Origin: Mycobacterium sp. MS1601
GTDB taxonomy: Bacteria; Actinomycetota; Actinomycetes; Mycobacteriales; Mycobacteriaceae
Assembly: GCF_001984215.1 (NCBI RefSeq)
Contig: NZ_CP019421.1
Span: forward strand, 62,001 to 126,000
Direction: 5' to 3'
Length of the DNA stretch: 64,000 nucleotides
Shown here: piece after piece, positions 6,701 through 14,185 of the stretch
Numbering within the stretch: the stretch's first letter is position 1
Layout of the letters: every line of letters starts with the position of its first letter
Position numbers and translations under genes: made by a program
The notes under the pieces: generated by a model
What the model was told of the DNA's origin: nothing
The model's database searches: none
What the model saw: the letters and a program-made list of their open reading frames with translations, nothing else

Positions 6701-8790
6701 CTGTGGCCAGGGGCCATGTTGGCAAACCTACTCATGTGGAGCTGGTTGGCCGCCTTGATCGTTCTGGTGGGGCCCGATCGGTGCTTGCCGACGATGATCT
6801 CAATTTCCCCGGCCTGTGGATGGTCGGGATCATTGGCGTCGGGGCGGTGCAGCAGGATCACGAGATCACTATCCTGTTCGATCGATCCGGACTCGCGAAG
6901 GTCAGAAATCAAGGGCCGCTTGTCCGTTCGTTGTTCCGGGCCACGGTTGAGCTGGCTCAGCGCGACGACGGGCACGTCGAGTTCTTTGGCCATGAGCTTG
7001 AGGGTGCGGGAGAATTCCGAGACCTCCTGCTGGCGGCTTTCCACACGCTTACCCGAGGTCATCAACTGCATGTAGTCCACGACGATCAGCCTCAGGTCCG
7101 TCTTCTGCGCCAGGCGCCGCGCCTTGGCGCGGATCTCCATCATCGTCAGGTTGGCCGAGTCGTCGATGTAGAGCGGGGCCTCACTGATCTCGCTCATCTT
7201 CTTGGCGAGCCGCGCCCAGTCATCGTCGCTCATCGTGCCCGACCTCATGGCGCCCAGCTTGATTCCGGCCTCCGCCGACAGCAGGCGCATCACGATCTCG
7301 GACTTGCTCATCTCCAGCGAGAAAAGGATGCTGGTCATCTGATGCTTGATCGAGCATGAACGCATGAAATCCAGTGCGAGCGTTGAGTTGTGGGTGGGGA
7401 CCATACCGTCACCGGCGAGGTAGAGGTGATCAGCATTGTCCACCTGAACGCACCGCACGGCCACGCTGTGGCGCTTGCGCACCGCGATGACGCTGCGATC
7501 TCCGGCGACCACGTGGATCGGTGATCCCGCCCAGCCGGGGGCCACGACGAAGCCCAGCGAGCACAGCAGGTCCACTGCCAAGCTGCGGTCTTCGGGCAGC
7601 CGCCACCCGGCGATGATGGTGAAGCTGTCCCCAGGCCCACCCTTGACGGTGCTGGCCAGCAGGAGTCCCCGCAGCATCTCGCGGCGCTGACGCAGCGAGC
7701 CACGCAGGTAGCGCGTGACGACGGTGTCATAGCCGCGCAGTTCGACACCGAGGTCTCCGCCCAGCCAGCGGCCCACGGTGTGCGGGTCATCGTCGGGCTC
7801 GACGATCTCGGGCAGCTCCACCGGCGCCGTGGTGGGGATTGTCTCGCCGGGCTGCAGGTCGGCGGTGATGACGATGCCGCCGCGGGTGGGCCATTGGTGC
7901 TGCTCGTCGGCGGTGATCACGGTGCCGTCGGAGAACTCCACGTCATAGCAGGGCCTGCCGTAGAGGACCTCGGTGGCCGCGACGATGCGGGTGGGTCGGC
8001 CGTCGGCGCCGAGCAGCTCCTCGCCCACCTTCACCTCACCCATCGTCGTCCACCCTGACGGGGTAGGAAGAATGGTGTTGAGTGCCAGCGCTTTACCGAT
8101 GCCGGGGCGCGCGGCGATGGTGATCATCTGTCCGCCGTGCAGGCCGTTGGTCAACTCGTCGAGGTCGATGAACCCGGTGGGCACACCGGTGGCCAGGCCC
8201 CCGTTGTTGGACAGCTCGTCGAGTTCGTCCATCGTGGGCTGCAGCAGGTCGGCCAACGCCACATAGTCGTCGCGACGCTCATGGTTGGTGACGTCATAGA
8301 TCTCGGCTTGGGCCCGGTCGACGACGTCGGCGACCTCAGCGCCTTCGGCGCCGGCATAGCCGTACTGCACCACGCGGGTGCCGGCTTCCACCAGGCGGCG
8401 CAGCACGGCCTTCTCGGCGACCAGGCGCGCGTAGTAGCCGGCGTTGGCCGCGGTCGGCACCACCGATAGCAGCGTGTGCAGATAGGGCGCTCCCCCGACC
8501 CGCTGCAGTGTCCCGTGTCGATCGAGTTCGGCGGCCACGGTGACAGCGTCGGCGGGTTCTCCGCGGCCGTAGAGATCCAGGATGGCGTCGAAGACGATCT
8601 GGTGTCGCGGTTTGTAGAAGTCCCCGGGGCGCAGGGCTTCCAGGACGTCGGCGATCGCGTCCTTGCTCAGCATCATCGCGCCGAGCACGGACTGCTCGGC
8701 ACTCTCGTCGTGCGGCGGCAGCCGGCCGTAGTCGGCGCTGTCGTCAGCTCTCGCGGCGGCTCTGGCCGGCCGTTCCTCCAGGGCGGTCAC
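6679..8790 (-). CDS. dnaB: Replicative DNA helicase DnaB with in-frame intein
   Basis: 703 residues, of which 235 are an intein, leaving a 468-residue DnaB extein. Residues 25-170 are the DnaB N-terminal domain (PPHDESAEQSVLGAMM, the usual start of bacterial DnaB). The RecA-like ATPase domain begins near 200 with GVPTGFIDLD. Walker A is ARPGIGK at 227-233, then the intein, then STLALDFM. Walker B is LRLIVVDYMQLM, and the sensor and arginine-finger regions LSQLNRGPEQR and DLRESGSIEQD are present. After splicing it should be a hexameric 5'-3' helicase able to serve plasmid replication. The GTG start overlaps the stop of the preceding small gene as GTGA. It could replace or compete with the host DnaB. 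Confidence 0.95.
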   Translation of the reverse strand: MTALEERPARAAARADDSADYGRLPPHDESAEQSVLGAMMLSKDAIADVLEALRPGDFYKPRHQIVFDAILDLYGRGEPADAVTVAAELDRHGTLQRVGGAPYLHTLLSVVPTAANAGYYARLVAEKAVLRRLVEAGTRVVQYGYAGAEGAEVADVVDRAQAEIYDVTNHERRDDYVALADLLQPTMDELDELSNNGGLATGVPTGFIDLDELTNGLHGGQMITIAARPGIGKALALNTILPTPSGWTTMGEVKVGEELLGADGRPTRIVAATEVLYGRPCYDVEFSDGTVITADEQHQWPTRGGIVITADLQPGETIPTTAPVELPEIVEPDDDPHTVGRWLGGDLGVELRGYDTVVTRYLRGSLRQRREMLRGLLLASTVKGGPGDSFTIIAGWRLPEDRSLAVDLLCSLGFVVAPGWAGSPIHVVAGDRSVIAVRKRHSVAVRCVQVDNADHLYLAGDGMVPTHNSTLALDFMRSCSIKHQMTSILFSLEMSKSEIVMRLLSAEAGIKLGAMRSGTMSDDDWARLAKKMSEISEAPLYIDDSANLTMMEIRAKARRLAQKTDLRLIVVDYMQLMTSGKRVESRQQEVSEFSRTLKLMAKELDVPVVALSQLNRGPEQRTDKRPLISDLRESGSIEQDSDLVILLHRPDANDPDHPQAGEIEIIVGKHRSGPTRTIKAANQLHMSRFANMAPGHRGGGQSY
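7387..8091 (-). other. Class 3-type intein within DnaB (residues 234-468)
   Basis: The intein begins with Ala234 instead of Cys or Ser, directly after the Walker A lysine, and ends THN468 followed by Ser469. It carries the non-contiguous Trp-Cys-Thr set that defines class 3 inteins: Trp300 in the block B motif DEQHQW, Cys447 in block F (VRCVQVDNADHLYLAG), Thr466 in the terminal THN. At 235 residues it is longer than a minimal intein. Residues 337-420 keep traces of a LAGLIDADG endonuclease (TVGRWLGGDLG, then REMLRGLLLAS) without the acidic catalytic residues in their usual place, so homing is probably lost. Confidence 0.85.
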
Positions 8791-9086
8791 GCACGCCTCC
8801 CCCGCCGCGGCGCCGGGCTCGCGGTGGCCCTACCGCGCCGGTGGCCGTCCCTCACCTGGCGCTGCAGGGCCAGGGCGCGATCGACGTAGCTGTCGCGTTC
8901 GAGGATCTGCTGGTGGTTCAGCGGAGGCGCGGCGCTGGGTCGCAGGTGGGCCCCGAAGGCGCGCAGGCAGTCCGCGCACGTGTCGCCCCACAGCTCCACG
9001 TCGATGCTGCAGTTGGGGATGACGCACTGCGGCCCGGTGGCACCGGCGCTGGGTGCTCGTCGCGCCTGGGTGGCTGTGTGGCCCAT
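8787..9086 (-). CDS. Small Cys-containing hypothetical protein upstream of dnaB
   Basis: 99 residues. CVIPNC near residue 21 and CADC near 37 form two Cys pairs 11 residues apart, suggesting a zinc-binding knuckle. The C-terminus is basic (RRGRATASPAPRRGRRA). Its stop overlaps the dnaB GTG start by 4 bases, so the two are probably translated together and the protein may assist DnaB or DNA binding; this is inference. The ATG at 9086 has a GGAAGGAG ribosome site. The promoter-like GACGGAAAC element lies 21 bases upstream. Confidence 0.7.
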   Translation of the reverse strand: MGHTATQARRAPSAGATGPQCVIPNCSIDVELWGDTCADCLRAFGAHLRPSAAPPLNHQQILERDSYVDRALALQRQVRDGHRRGRATASPAPRRGRRA

Positions 9087-9106
9087 TGTGGCTCCTTCCC
9101 GTTCGC

Positions 9107-9151
9107 CTTACCGGGTGAGTACCGGCCCGGCGGGCCGTTTCCGTCGCTGCG
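9107..9151 (-). promoter_or_regulatory. Shared GACGGAAAC-N13-GGTACT element, copy 1
   Basis: On the minus strand the order is CGCAGCGACGGAAAC, 13 bases, GGTACTCACCCGGTAAG, then the ribosome site and ATG at 9086. The same arrangement with the same 13-base spacing occurs upstream of the genes starting at 38371 and 45065. The shape resembles a promoter of an alternative (ECF-type) sigma factor with a GGAAAC -35 box, or an operator. Confidence 0.5.
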
Positions 9152-9174
9152 GCCGATATTTGGGTCGCTGAACT

Positions 9175-9193
9175 GCGGTGACGACATGTCCCC
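9175..9193 (+). promoter_or_regulatory. Dispersed 19-bp element, copy 3
   Basis: Reads GCGGTGACGACATGTCCCC. It lies between the ParB-like gene (stop at 9202) and the start at 9086, pointing against transcription. Confidence 0.55.
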
Positions 9194-9201
9194 GCAACGG
9201 G

Positions 9202-10077
9202 TTATGCCGCGGCGGCACCCGACGCTCGTGTGGTGCTCACCCCGGGCGCGCGCAGCGTGCCCCGAAAGCCCGCCGGCATGGCCAACCTCTGACCGGCGCG
9301 CTGGTGCAGGGCGTGACGTTCGTGCAGGGCGATCGCGACGAACTTGGGCAGCGCGCCGCCGCCGTGCTTGCCGCCGGCCTTCTTGGCTTTGGCGTAGAAC
9401 TTCACCTGCTCTGGGGTGAGGTCGATGAGGGCGTCGACGAGGACCTCACAGTCGAAGTACTCCGCACGGGCGAAGGCGTCGAGGAAGACGGCCATCCCGC
9501 CGACCAGCGGCGCATCGTAAGCGCTGTGCTGCGCCCCCCAGGTCTGATGCAGCAGGCGCAGGCTGTCCCGCAGCAGCGCGTGCCCGCCGCCGCTACGCGC
9601 GATCTTCTCCAGCATCCCGGTGCAGCGCAGGTTCCCGTCCTTGGGCGCTTCCTCGACACGCAGCCCCACGCTGGCCACGGTCGCCTCGATGGCGGTCACC
9701 TCGGGGTCCTGTTGAGCACGACGCGCCTTCCACCGGTTGAACGTGGTCAGCCGTCGGCGGTTGATGTCGATGCCCAGGAACAGTTGTGACTCCTCGGCGA
9801 TGGTGAGTCCGCTGTGGATACGGGCGGCGATCGCCGCGCCGGGATCGCGCAGTGCCACTGCCGCCCAACGGTGTTGGCCTTCGACGACGGCGTATCGGGG
9901 ACTGGATGTGTCCCCGCGGTCGGAGACCTCGATGACGCCGAGGAGCCGCTGGTCGAAGGTGGCCGCCATGTGCTGGACCCGTTGGGGATCCAGCGGGCGC
10001 TGGTAGGTGTGGTCGGCGAAGATGTCGGCGACCGGGACCGCCAGGACGTAGGGCTCGGGGACTTCTGGTGCGGTCAT
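9202..10077 (-). CDS. ParB/Srx-fold protein (DUF6551-like)
   Basis: 291 residues from the ATG at 10077. Residues 12-85 match the ParB N-terminal fold: VADIFADHTYQRPLDPQRVQHMAATFDQRLLG by parts, then the characteristic VVEGQHRWAAVAL. The remainder (FLGIDINRRRLTTFNRWKARRA, then a helical C-terminus) matches plasmid and phage ParB-like proteins of unknown target rather than a true centromere-binding ParB, which would carry a helix-turn-helix. Its start overlaps the stop of the gene upstream as ATGA. It lies 5 kb from parA and is not part of that operon. Confidence 0.75.
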   Translation of the reverse strand: MTAPEVPEPYVLAVPVADIFADHTYQRPLDPQRVQHMAATFDQRLLGVIEVSDRGDTSSPRYAVVEGQHRWAAVALRDPGAAIAARIHSGLTIAEESQLFLGIDINRRRLTTFNRWKARRAQQDPEVTAIEATVASVGLRVEEAPKDGNLRCTGMLEKIARSGGGHALLRDSLRLLHQTWGAQHSAYDAPLVGGMAVFLDAFARAEYFDCEVLVDALIDLTPEQVKFYAKAKKAGGKHGGGALPKFVAIALHERHALHQRAGQRLAMPAGFRGTLRAPGVSTTRASGAAAA

Positions 10078-10349
10078 CGGCGTTGTCCTTCCGTCACGGT
10101 GGCGGGTTGGGGTTTGGTGGTGTTCAGCGCCCAGGCGACGTGGCGTCGGCCGGGCAGTCGCAGGCGCCGGACCTGGCCGCGCTGTTCGAGGATGACGAGG
10201 TTGCGGTAGACGATCTCGTTGATCAGCCGTGGCGCCCACGACAAGAGCAGTTGCCGGATCGCGGCGGTGGTCAGTTCGCCCTCCGCTGCTGCCAGGGTGT
10301 CCAGGATGTGCTTGCGCACCAGCTCGGAGTCCAGCCGGGGCGCGCTCAT
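10074..10349 (-). CDS. Winged-helix-like small protein
   Basis: 91 residues from the ATG at 10349. HILDTLAAAEGELTTAAIRQLL, then INEIVYRNLVILEQRGQVRRLRLPGRRHVAWAL (read in parts) is a winged-helix pattern with a basic wing. It is coupled by 4-base ATGA overlaps to the genes on both sides, so it belongs to the 9202-11794 operon. It is probably a DNA-binding regulator or accessory factor. The open frame runs further upstream to 10742 but overlaps two real genes there. Confidence 0.7.
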   Translation of the reverse strand: MSAPRLDSELVRKHILDTLAAAEGELTTAAIRQLLLSWAPRLINEIVYRNLVILEQRGQVRRLRLPGRRHVAWALNTTKPQPATVTEGQRR

Positions 10350-10690
10350 CGTGCAACGTTCTGTGGGTCGGCTCGGTGGTTGAAGACCTCGACTGTCGCC
10401 GCCGGCGGATGAGTGATGGCCACGCACGCCGGGCACAACGGTGCACCGTCCTCCAGCAGTGCTGTGGGGCGTTCCTGGATGAGCCGCACTCCGCACCGCG
10501 ATCGCGGAGCGCGCCCGAACGCGACGTCGAGTAAGTGCTGAATCCGGCCGACGCAGTGGATGACCTGATTGCCGTGCGCCCGGCGGCACCCGCAGCTGAT
10601 GTCCGTGCTCGGATCCCAGTGTCGCAGTGAGCCATGCACGTAGTCGGGCACCCACGCCTTGGGCACGATCAGGGCTGCGGGCGCGGTCAT
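10346..10690 (-). CDS. Cys-rich hypothetical protein
   Basis: 114 residues from the ATG at 10690. Cysteines occur in ISCGCRRAH, VIHCVG, RCGVRL and LCPAC, enough for one or two zinc sites. SLRHWDPSTD and GCRRAHG suggest a small zinc-ribbon fold. ATGA overlaps link it to both neighbours. No known family; possibly a nucleic-acid-binding adaptor. Confidence 0.65.
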   Translation of the reverse strand: MTAPAALIVPKAWVPDYVHGSLRHWDPSTDISCGCRRAHGNQVIHCVGRIQHLLDVAFGRAPRSRCGVRLIQERPTALLEDGAPLCPACVAITHPPAATVEVFNHRADPQNVAR

Positions 10691-11427
10691 CGCCGCGCGC
10701 CTCCGGTCGAATGCCGCTGCGCCCACAGAGCCCGGTAGTCAAGACGGTGGGCCAGCAGCTCGATATCGGGGGCCTGCAGCGTCGGGATCAACCGGGCCAG
10801 CGCGGCCGCTGCGGTGCCGTCGTAGTCCATGGTGGCCGGGAAGATGGCGCACACATCGCCGGGAATGTCGGCGATGAATCCGCCTCCGGCGATGTCTTCG
10901 CCCAGATGTCGCACCGTCCAGCCGTACTTGGCGACCAGGCGGGCCATCAGCCACGCGGCCGAACGGCCCCGGGACATCGGCTGCTCGTTGGATCCCAGGG
11001 TGGGCAGCGGATCGCTGCACCGCCAGTTGCCGTGATGGCGGTGCGGAGAACCCACGTGCAGCTGGACCAACCAGCACAGCTGGGTCAGCCAGTCGTCGCC
11101 GCTTTCAGCGTCGCTCTGTCCCAGGCTCGCCACCGCACGCGCGAGCCCGATCAGCCGATGCGCTGCGCCTTGGCCGGGAACCTGTTGGCGCGCTTTGCGA
11201 TTGCCGCGAAGATCCCAGCTCACAGTCACAGTGCGCCGTGTCGGAGTGTGCACCGTGACGAAGGCAGTCGCGGTGTTAGCGTCGAACTCCAGGCGCTTGG
11301 GATGCCATCCGTAGGCCGCCAGGTCGACCGCCATCCAGTAGGCGTCGATCACTTCGGCGGGAGGCTGATCCTCGCCGAGGCCGGGGATCAGGTCACGGCC
11401 GGCGGACCGCTGCGCGGGCCGGGTCAT
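10687..11427 (-). CDS. Conserved hypothetical protein
   Basis: 246 residues, soluble. Visible features are a beta segment resembling an antiparallel sheet (TATAFVTVHTPTRRTVTVSWDLRG in parts), a helical middle (HRLIGLARAVASLGQSDAE) and a C-terminal half starting with SRGRSAAWLMARLVAKYGWTVRHLG. No catalytic motif recognised. The ATG overlaps the whiB stop by ATGA and the stop overlaps the next gene, so it sits in the middle of a coupled five-gene operon. Confidence 0.7.
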   Translation of the reverse strand: MTRPAQRSAGRDLIPGLGEDQPPAEVIDAYWMAVDLAAYGWHPKRLEFDANTATAFVTVHTPTRRTVTVSWDLRGNRKARQQVPGQGAAHRLIGLARAVASLGQSDAESGDDWLTQLCWLVQLHVGSPHRHHGNWRCSDPLPTLGSNEQPMSRGRSAAWLMARLVAKYGWTVRHLGEDIAGGGFIADIPGDVCAIFPATMDYDGTAAAALARLIPTLQAPDIELLAHRLDYRALWAQRHSTGGARR

Positions 11428-11794
11428 CCTGCCAACCTCGCGTCCTGGTAATCCTCGGCCGAGGCGGCGATCGCCGGCAGAGCGTGCGGCTCGGCGATCT
11501 CGCCATCGGTGGCCCTGTTGGGGTCCAGACCGCGCTGGAGGCGGCGGCGCTCACGTTCGGACAGCCCACCCCAGACTCCGAACCGCTCGTCGTTGTCGAG
11601 CGCGTACTGCAGGCATTCCTCGATGACCGGGCAGCGCTGGCAGACCTTCTTGGCTTCCTTGGTCGAGCCGCCCTTCTCGGGAAGAACGCTTCGGGGTCGG
11701 TCTCCGGGCACCGCGCCTTCTCGGCCCAGTCCTCGTCGATCGGTTGGGGTGCCCCCAACGTGGCGATCAGCTCGATCACGGCTGCTTCAGACAT
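11424..11794 (-). pseudogene. whiB-like: WhiB-like iron-sulfur regulator with a one-base frameshift
   Basis: The N-terminal part starts at the ATG at 11794 (GGGAGG site upstream) and gives DEDWAEKARCPETDPEAFFP with the first cluster Cys. The frame then runs on as nonsense. The remaining Wbl domain, EKGGSTKEAKKVCQRCPVIEEC followed by DNDERFGVWGGLSERERRRL (read in parts), is in the next frame: it has the CX2CX5C cluster ligands and the GVWGG turn. The switch falls at about 11678-11681, where CCCGAGAAGG would need one more G (CCGGAGAAGG) to join the two halves. Both halves match the Wbl consensus exactly, so the loss is recent or a sequencing error. If intact, it would bind a 4Fe-4S cluster and regulate transcription. 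Confidence 0.8.
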
Positions 11795-12109
11795 CGCATC
11801 TACCTCCCCAGGCCAGTCGCTTTCGCGTCCCTGAATCTGCAAATCCAAACGGTTACGATTTGCACATCTGTAGGGGCAAGATTAGCCGCTGACTACGACA
11901 AATAGCTTTCCCGCTTATGGGTAATTATCTGTGATGGGGAGTTTTGGCGAGTGTCAGGTGGTGCGGACGGCCTGCCATCTCGCCGGATGCGCTGTGGCCT
12001 GCGGCGATAGCACGTCCCTGCCGGAAGCCCTCGCCGAGCGCGGGTGCCGGCGGGGACCCTGCCGGCAGCGGGCCCGCCTGGGGGCTCTGCCATTTGCGCT
12101 GGTGAAGCG
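11795..12109. other. Intergenic region upstream of whiB-like
   Basis: About 315 bases without a convincing gene; a 66-residue Arg/Pro-rich frame at 11893-12093 has no coding character. It holds a copy of the 19-bp dispersed element at 12001-12019. Near 11840-11870 an inverted repeat with arms TGCAAATC and GATTTGCA, 11 bases apart, could be an operator of the whiB-like gene. The TGCAAATCGTAAC half recurs at 46672 upstream of another minus-strand gene. Confidence 0.45.
12001..12019 (+). promoter_or_regulatory. Dispersed 19-bp element, copy 4
   Basis: Reads GCGGCGATAGCACGTCCCT. It lies in the gap between the gene ending at 12110 and the whiB-like start at 11794. Confidence 0.6.
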
Positions 12110-13126
12110 CTACTTCCTGTACTGGCTGTTCGCCGAAGCCCCGATGTTCTCGTAGGCCTGCGTCATCGCCAGAAGGTCGGTGTTCAGATCGTCGAGGGCG
12201 GCGGCGGCCAGTTCGTTTTCCACCACCGCGGTGAACAGCGCGCCGCTGGCCACCGAGGGGTCCGCTGTCGAGGTGACCTGATCGCGGCGCTGCTGCAGCT
12301 CACTGAGCGTCGACACACACCGGTGAAGCACGATGAGCCTGCCCAGCAGCGCCTCGGTGAGGAATCTCCGCTCGGTGCGCAGCACCGCATTGCCCAAGCC
12401 CGTGACTACGAACGGCTGCCCCAGTGCTGCCGAGCCCGAATCATGCGCGTCCAGGCAGTACGCGGCGCGCGCGATCTGAAAGATTTCCTCGTCGGGATCG
12501 AAGCGCAACCGCACTATGTCTGCCCCCGGTAGCGCCCAGCCCGGGCTGGCCATCAGGTCCTCCACCACGGCGATGCCTTCGAGCAGGTAGCCACCGCCGG
12601 GGGTGATCGGCCCGGCGCCGGCCAGTGGATTCCATTCCAGGACGCGGCGCGCGGCATCGACCTCGTCGACTTGTGCAGCATTCAGGTTCAGAGGATCGCG
12701 GCGCGCCCAGAGGGCCAGGCCGAAGACGCCGAGGGCAGCCCCGGCACACAGGAGCGCACCCCATCCGGCCGCGGCGCCGATGCCGGCGCGGTCATCGCTC
12801 GCGCGGGCACTGATCAGGGCCACCAGCGCCCAGGCCGCGGCCGCCACGGCCCAGCACGCCGCGGCGCGCATCGAGGCCCAGCGGGGCAGCCGGCGGCGCC
12901 GCGGTCCGCTCGGGTCAAAGAGCGCCGCGGTGGGTGTGCCGGCGGTGCGGCGGCGGGCGATCAGTTCGGCGGTGCCGGCGCTGAGGTCTGACTGGCGCAA
13001 CGGGGCCACGTGCTGACCCCGCCACAACCAGCTGGGGCCGGTGGTGATGCTGCGGCGGTCCTGGGCCTGCCAGAACGCCAGGCGCATGCGTACATGGGCA
13101 CGGAGGGCGTCCTGTTCGCTGTCCAC
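12110..13126 (-). CDS. Membrane protein with two transmembrane helices
   Basis: 338 residues from the GTG at 13126, which has a GGGAGG ribosome site. The longer frame to 13231 has no such site. After about 95 soluble residues two hydrophobic helices follow (WAVAAAAWALVALISA; WGALLCAGAALGVFGLALWA) joined by a short loop. The C-terminal 170 residues are soluble and helical (EALLGRLIVLHRCVSTLSELQQRRDQ). Topology suggests both ends in the cytoplasm. This could be a plasmid transfer or surface-related protein but no family was recognised. A long inverted repeat lies 51 bases upstream of the start. Confidence 0.7.
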   Translation of the reverse strand: MDSEQDALRAHVRMRLAFWQAQDRRSITTGPSWLWRGQHVAPLRQSDLSAGTAELIARRRTAGTPTAALFDPSGPRRRRLPRWASMRAAACWAVAAAAWALVALISARASDDRAGIGAAAGWGALLCAGAALGVFGLALWARRDPLNLNAAQVDEVDAARRVLEWNPLAGAGPITPGGGYLLEGIAVVEDLMASPGWALPGADIVRLRFDPDEEIFQIARAAYCLDAHDSGSAALGQPFVVTGLGNAVLRTERRFLTEALLGRLIVLHRCVSTLSELQQRRDQVTSTADPSVASGALFTAVVENELAAAALDDLNTDLLAMTQAYENIGASANSQYRK

Positions 13127-13176
13127 GTCCGTTGCCTCCCTCACCGCCCAGCGCGTGAAAACCGCTGGAAGTAAAA

Positions 13177-13259
13177 GCAACTCCGGCATGTGGCACGTTG
13201 CCGCACCGCGAACCGGGAAACCTCTTGCCAAAGACCCTGGAAGCTCATGCCGGAGTTGC
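13177..13259. repeat. 14-bp perfect inverted repeat with 55-base spacer
   Basis: Arms GCAACTCCGGCATG (13177-13190) and CATGCCGGAGTTGC (13246-13259) are exact complements. They lie upstream of the minus-strand gene starting at 13126 and downstream of the tandem-XRE gene. The structure could be a leader hairpin, a terminator for the upstream gene, a two-half-site operator or a small insertion scar. Confidence 0.7.
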
Positions 13260-13371
13260 GAGCCTCAGTCTATGGCCACAAATGCCCGGAATCGCCTGTC
13301 GCACAGGGGTTGCTTTTCACAACATCAATACAGCCGTATCGGACGCGGGTCCGATACATGGCCATCAGCTG

Positions 13372-14115
13372 CTACTGGGGCAGAAACTCTTCGGGCACGA
13401 AAAAGGTCGGTGGCACACCGAAGAGCCGCGCCAGCTCGTAGACCACGTCCAGGCGCGGCGGAGCCTCACCATGGAAGTAGCGGTAGATCTGCGTCTGCGA
13501 GACCGGCAGGTCGGGAGCCTGCTCCTTGAGCAACTGCTGAATCCGCAGCGGAGTGAGCTTGCGGACGCGGTCAGTGTCGAGCATGCGCACGTTCATGCTG
13601 GCCGCCAGCGCACGGAATCGCTTGGCGAAGTACTCCGTTGCCACGTGCGGCGGATCGATCGCAGCCTTGCCCTTCTGTGCGCTGCGCGTGGACTTCGCCT
13701 CAGCGACGGTGGGCATTTCTTCGTTGGATCCCTCGACGAAGTAGGTCGGCGCCACCTCGAACAGACGTGCCAGCTCGTAGACCACGTCCAGGCGCGGCGG
13801 AGCCTCACCATGGAAGTAGCGGTAGATCTGGGTCTGCGAGACCGGCAGGTCGGGGGCCTGCTTCTTCAACAGTCGTTGGATGCCCAACGGTGTGAGCTTC
13901 TTGACGCGGTCGGTGTCGAGCATCCGGACCTTGGTCGTGCTCACCAAGTCTTGGAATTGCTGGGCGAAGAACTCTGTCGCCACATGCGGCGGATCGATCT
14001 CCGTCTTGGCGGGCTCGGTGCGCACCAGCTGCGCCGAATCGGCCATATCAGCGTCGTCGTCGCCGACAACGCCGGCTTCGAGATCGTCGGTCAGTTTGTC
14101 CACCTGGTTGGTCAT
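13372..14115 (-). CDS. Regulator with two tandem XRE helix-turn-helix domains
   Basis: 247 residues consisting of a 40-residue acidic start and two copies of one domain of about 90 residues (about 39-128 and 151-240). Each has the order IDPPHVATE(F/Y)FA, VRMLDTDRV(K/R)KLTP, APDLPVSQTQIYRYFHGEAPP, LDVVYELARLF. The SQTQIYRYFHG helix followed by a scaffold helix is an XRE helix-turn-helix like those of EspR and other mycobacterial regulators. Two DNA-binding domains in one chain could let a monomer fill both halves of an operator. The copies are nearly identical at the DNA level. It lies just downstream of parA and its partner, with a 70-base gap. Confidence 0.8.
   Translation of the reverse strand: MTNQVDKLTDDLEAGVVGDDDADMADSAQLVRTEPAKTEIDPPHVATEFFAQQFQDLVSTTKVRMLDTDRVKKLTPLGIQRLLKKQAPDLPVSQTQIYRYFHGEAPPRLDVVYELARLFEVAPTYFVEGSNEEMPTVAEAKSTRSAQKGKAAIDPPHVATEYFAKRFRALAASMNVRMLDTDRVRKLTPLRIQQLLKEQAPDLPVSQTQIYRYFHGEAPPRLDVVYELARLFGVPPTFFVPEEFLPQ
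13431..13864. repeat. Internal direct duplication within the tandem-XRE gene
   Basis: Bases 13431-13524 and 13771-13864 are almost identical over about 94 bases, at a period of 340 bases. Similarity continues at a lower level on both sides. The near-identity of synonymous positions indicates a recent duplication or ongoing gene conversion between the two domains. Confidence 0.85.
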
Positions 14116-14185
14116 CGCTTATCCAATTCTGCGTTGATGCCACTGGGACAAACCCCCACCTCGCCCACCTACAGCAACCACTACC

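Noticed and set aside
9202..10635. Long form (477 residues) of the ParB-like gene
   Set aside because: The extra part overlaps two coupled small genes; the ATG at 10077 makes an ATGA overlap and begins the ParB fold.
11893..12093. 66-residue minus-strand frame upstream of whiB-like
   Set aside because: Arg/Pro/Gly-rich with no ribosome site, and it contains a dispersed 19-bp element.
13770..13870. Insertion sequence as explanation for the 94-base repeat
   Set aside because: The repeat lies in frame within one gene and matches protein domain borders; no terminal inverted repeats or transposase.
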